From contig CAJFQC010000013.1 of NCBI GenBank assembly GCA_904418845.1, forward strand, positions 1-58,866: 58,866 bases of DNA, written 5' to 3'. Positions 56,985 through 58,866 of this stretch are shown here, piece by piece. The DNA comes from an uncultured Ruminococcus sp. Lineage in GTDB: Bacteria > Bacillota > Clostridia > Lachnospirales > Lachnospiraceae. The notes under the pieces are model-generated. The model made no database searches. It saw only the letters and a program-made list of their open reading frames with translations, and was not told where the DNA came from. Made by a program: the position numbers and the translations under genes. Positions within the stretch are counted from its first letter, which is position 1. Each line of letters opens with the position of its first letter.

Positions 56985-57024
56985 GTCTTCGTAGCTCAGC
57001 TGGATAGAGCACTCGCCTCCTAAG
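56985..57024 (+). pseudogene. tRNA-Arg(CCU) 5' half, remnant 2
   Basis: Forty bases form a tRNA 5' half with acceptor GTCTTCG, D arm GCTC/GAGC and anticodon loop CTCCTAA, ending CCTCCTAAG. The acceptor and anticodon-stem bases differ from the host tRNA-Arg, so the half was probably supplied by another source such as an integrated element. No 3' half follows. Confidence 0.88.
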
Positions 57025-57089
57025 GGCTTCTTAGAGCAATCGCCTAACTTGCTTTTTCTAGCTGAGTTTTATAGATAAAATTGAATAAT

Positions 57090-57129
57090 GTCCCAGTACC
57101 TCAGTAGGATAGAGGGTCCGCCTCCTAAG
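57090..57129 (+). pseudogene. tRNA-Arg(CCU) 5' half, remnant 3
   Basis: Forty bases with acceptor GTCCCAG, D arm CCTC/GAGG and anticodon loop CTCCTAA, again ending CCTCCTAAG. The D-arm pairing is conserved by compensating change (CCTC with GAGG). It breaks at the same point as remnant 2, and unrelated sequence follows. Confidence 0.88.
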
Positions 57130-57202
57130 AAAGTGTTGAAACATACACCCCGGAGGAAAAGGAAAAAGGTAACAAGTAAAATTAAATATAGATTTTCTAA
57201 AT

Positions 57203-57279
57203 GTCGCTATAGCTCAGCTGGATAGAGCGACCGCCTCCTAAGCGGTAGGTCGGAGGTTCAAATCCTCTTAGCGACGCCA
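57203..57279 (+). tRNA. tRNA-Arg (anticodon CCT)
   Basis: A complete 77-nt tRNA with CCA encoded. The acceptor GTCGCTA pairs with TAGCGAC; the D arm is GCTC/GAGC; the anticodon stem ACCGC/GCGGT encloses CTCCTAA; the T arm is GGAGG/CCTCT with TTCAAAT. Discriminator G. It decodes AGG. Its 5' half is nearly identical to remnant 1, and its anticodon loop is the break point of all remnants. A terminator follows. Confidence 0.97.
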
Positions 57280-57286
57280 AAAACTC

Positions 57287-57330
57287 CGCCGAAAACGTTG
57301 ATTTTTCAAGGTTTTCGGCGTTTTCTTTTT
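57287..57330 (+). terminator. Terminator after tRNA-Arg
   Basis: A 10-bp perfect stem CGCCGAAAAC/GTTTTCGGCG with a 14-nt loop is followed by TTTTCTTTTT. Confidence 0.9.
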
Positions 57331-57361
57331 CCCAAGAAAAATCGAACACATAACAAACAGC

Positions 57362-57531
57362 GATTAGCAGGAAGCATTTTTGCTAATCGGAAGTGACCAT
57401 GGTGAACTCGAACGATTGATTTTTGTCACCGATTAGCTTGCTAATGATTAGCAGAAAATTTTCGATTTTTGCTAATCAAACGGCCTCTCCTGCTAATTTG
57501 CCGAAAAATCATGCAAAAAACCTTGCTAATT
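57362..57531. repeat. GATTAGC/GCTAAT repeat array beside tRNA-Arg
   Basis: Eight copies of GATTAGC or its inverse GCTAAT(C/G/T) lie within 170 nt, at about 57362, 57382, 57431, 57440, 57446, 57471, 57492 and 57525, in both orientations and irregularly spaced. The position, right next to a tRNA used as an integration site, suggests arm-type sites of a tyrosine integrase. The stretch 57331-57598 has no gene. Confidence 0.75.
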
Positions 57532-57598
57532 GGATGGGCGAATGTTACCGAGTAAAAGGCATTTTTTTGAAGTTTATTCCGTCCTTTTGCTGGCATAT

Positions 57599-57627
57599 TT
57601 GAGGGGGTACACCGCTTCTCGTATAAT
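57599..57627 (+). promoter_or_regulatory. Promoter of the small element ORF
   Basis: TTGAGG (57599-57604), a 17-nt spacer and TATAAT (57622-57627) stand 24 nt before the small ORF, which has TAAGGAGGTG as ribosome site. Confidence 0.8.
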
Positions 57628-57650
57628 GATGCTGTAAGGAGGTGCATCGT

Positions 57651-57773
57651 ATGAGAGAAAAAACATTTCATGTTTATGTGGATAGCCATGATAGAAGCCT
57701 TTTGCTTCAAAGTCTTGTAGAATTGAAAAATCTGTTAATCAATGCACCAGTTAAGAAGCTAAAAATCAGTTGA
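57651..57773 (+). CDS. Small mobile-element ORF, probably internally deleted
   Basis: A 40-residue ORF with a strong promoter and ribosome site. It begins MREKTFHVYVDSHDRSLLLQ and ends LINAPVKKLKIS. The first half looks like small proteins common on clostridial integrative elements, whose middle (a segment of about 20 residues) and end are separated here, as if an in-frame deletion joined LVELKNLLI to the tail NAPVKK. This comparison is from memory and uncertain. Possibly non-functional. Confidence 0.55.
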   Translation: MREKTFHVYVDSHDRSLLLQSLVELKNLLINAPVKKLKIS

Positions 57774-57831
57774 AAGCACTCCTAAAAGTTATATAATAAG
57801 AAGTGAATATTTATTTGGAGGTTCCTATCAT

Positions 57832-58251
57832 ATGGATGAAAGAGAAAAGATTATTCGATTATGGTTTGATATGTGGCTTAATCAACAAGATTTAGGAATT
57901 GATGATATCTTTACAGACGATCTCATATATATTGAAAGCTGGGGGCCTAAATACGAAAATAGAGAACTGTTAAAGCACTGGTTCAATGAATGGAATACTC
58001 GTGGAAAAGTTCTTATATGGGACATTAAACAATTTTTCCATAAGGACAACCAAACCATTGTGGAATGGTATTTCAAAAATAAAATGAATACTGGAAATTT
58101 TGAAGAGTTTGATGGGATTTCTTTAGTTGTATGGACAAAAGACAACAAAATAAAAGAACTAAAAGAATTTGGATGTAATCTAAATAACTATAATCCATAC
58201 GAAGAAAGCGATATTCCCCAATTTAGAGATGAGAAAGTGAATTGGTTTTGA
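57832..58251 (+). CDS. NTF2-like (SnoaL-type) domain protein
   Basis: A 139-residue soluble protein with the pattern of the NTF2-like/SnoaL fold: a leading helix EREKIIRLWFDMWL, DDIFTDDLIYIESWGPKYENRELLKHWFNEW and a strand WYFKNKMNTGNFEEFDGISLVVW. Members bind small ligands or catalyse varied isomerisations. The start follows TTGGAGG. It has its own terminator and AT-rich composition and lies among element remnants, so it was probably acquired with them. No substrate is inferred. Confidence 0.8.
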   Translation: MDEREKIIRLWFDMWLNQQDLGIDDIFTDDLIYIESWGPKYENRELLKHWFNEWNTRGKVLIWDIKQFFHKDNQTIVEWYFKNKMNTGNFEEFDGISLVVWTKDNKIKELKEFGCNLNNYNPYEESDIPQFRDEKVNWF

Positions 58252-58298
58252 GCCTTGCAAATATAAGTTAAACCTTAAAAATTAAATATTGTTTACAT

Positions 58299-58330
58299 AG
58301 CCGATTGGTATAAAAGCCAGTCGGCTTTTT
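58299..58330 (+). terminator. Terminator of the NTF2-like gene
   Basis: AGCCGATTGG pairs with CCAGTCGGCT (one G-U) around an 8-nt loop and is followed by TTTTTG. The group II intron fragment begins immediately after. Confidence 0.8.
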
Positions 58331-58530
58331 GTTTGCCCAGCATGGGCAAACTCTAACGGGTGAAAGTCCCGAACATACCCTGATAGTGGGAAGTGTATAG
58401 CTAAACGGCAAGGGTGTTCATCGCGAGGTGAAATCTGAAAGAAGCCGTAGGCAAACCTCTGGTCTGACGGACAGAAATCACATAGAAGGCAGTTCTCCGA
58501 GAGATAAGCTTGCAAAAGAAAGTAAAGTCT
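58331..58530 (+). mobile_element. Group II intron 5' fragment
   Basis: About 200 bases resemble the 5' end and domain I of a bacterial group II intron. The start GTTTGCCCAGCATGGGCAAAC is a variant of the usual GTGCGCCC...GGGCGCAC hairpin. It is followed by GGGTGAAAGTCCCG, GCAAGGGTG, GAAATCTGAAAGAAGCC, GGCAAACCTCTGGTCTGA and CACATAGAAGGC. The rest of the ribozyme and the reverse transcriptase gene are missing, replaced by unrelated coding sequence. It cannot splice. Confidence 0.8.
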
Positions 58531-58535
58531 AATAA

Positions 58536-58866
58536 CTATCACATATCAAAAACTTCTATGAATACTCCCTCTCCCCCAACTGCCCATTTATTCCCGAATG
58601 GAAGAAACAGGGCGAGGATTTCTATCGTGAGAAAATAGAGAGCCTGCAATGGGGACGAGATGTATTCCTTCCCTATCTGGAACAGCATAAGACTCTGACG
58701 CCAGAGGACGAGAAGCTCTTTGCGGAAATCATGGCAACCGAAAATGACTGGTTCCGTGTCCCGGAGAATAAGAATACAAGCCTTGCCGGGCGTTTGGTGG
58801 ACTTCATTGAGGAAGTTGATCCATATGAGTATCAGGACACCTTGGAAGTTGGAGAAACCAAAGAGG
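58536..58866 (+). pseudogene. Decapitated element ORF fragment, running off the window
   Basis: An open frame without start signal continues to the window end. A TAA precedes it at 58533-58535. From 58548 it reads KNFYEYSLSPNCPFIPEWKK, then REKIESLQWGRDVFLPYLEQ, ATENDWFRVPENKN and DFIEEVDPYEYQDTLE. It resembles internal parts of large multi-domain proteins carried by clostridial integrative elements. The 5' part was lost where it joins the truncated intron. What lies beyond is not visible. Confidence 0.6.

Larger units (their letters stand above)
56756..57202 (+). other. Spacers between tRNA-Arg remnants
   Basis: These non-coding stretches separate the tRNA-Arg halves (229, 65 and 73 nt). 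The first contains a hairpin ATTCCC/GGGGAAT near 56840-56870 and AACCC...GGGTT near 56955-56975. They differ from one another and contain no open frame of note. They look like leftover ends of elements, but no element identity can be read. Confidence 0.6.

Noticed and set aside
56716-57279. Group I intron(s) in tRNA-Arg(CCU)
   Set aside because: Such introns interrupt the anticodon loop, but no 3' halves follow remnants 1-3, the gaps are short, and the 5' halves differ from one another. Integration scars fit better.

Overview
The window looks like a chromosomal origin region from a spore-forming member of Lachnospiraceae (Clostridia). The evidence is the typical Clostridia gene order around oriC, the run of Lachnospiraceae-type proteins (DUF3881-, DUF5711-, DUF5702- and DUF6382-like), a BofA-family protein, a split transketolase and a stand-alone murG. 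No species is claimed.

Replication core (34-54 kb). A cluster of six DnaA boxes at 43.05-43.20 kb marks oriC. To its left, on the minus strand, lie dnaA, dnaN, an S4-domain gene, recF, gyrB and gyrA. To its right, on the plus strand, lie rpmH, rnpA, yidD, yidC, jag, mnmE, mnmG, rsmG, parA, parB, a DUF4446 gene, serS and a DUF3881 gene. Two perfect parS sites sit just in front of parA. Nearly all genes point away from oriC. The exceptions are an HD hydrolase, a TSCPD gene, murG, an orphan histidine kinase and a CheY-like regulator on the left, and an alpha/beta hydrolase on the right.

Left arm (0-34 kb). This begins with tRNA-Ala, cvpA-like, DUF5711-like and MPN/LysM genes. A non-oxidative pentose phosphate operon follows (talC plus both transketolase halves), downstream of a LacI-type repressor and with an operator-like palindrome at its start site. 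Next come recR, ybaB and dnaX, a phosphofructokinase, a GHKL/LytTR two-component pair and pgi. After several envelope and unknown genes there is an ECF sigma factor whose probable anti-sigma gene is separated from it by murG. A full Tad (type IVb pilus) operon runs minus strand from 31.2 to about 22.2 kb.

Right end (56.6-58.9 kb). This is an integration hotspot: three 40-nt 5' halves of tRNA-Arg(CCU) precede one intact tRNA-Arg(CCU). Beyond it are a dense GATTAGC repeat array, a shrunken element ORF, an NTF2-like gene, the 5' end of a group II intron and a decapitated element ORF running off the window.

The most notable observations are the layered tRNA-Arg attachment remnants, a probable C-terminal frameshift in the LacI repressor, a TadC with an inserted ectodomain, an MPN-TM-LysM protein with a degraded catalytic motif, and a 29-bp perfect inverted repeat.
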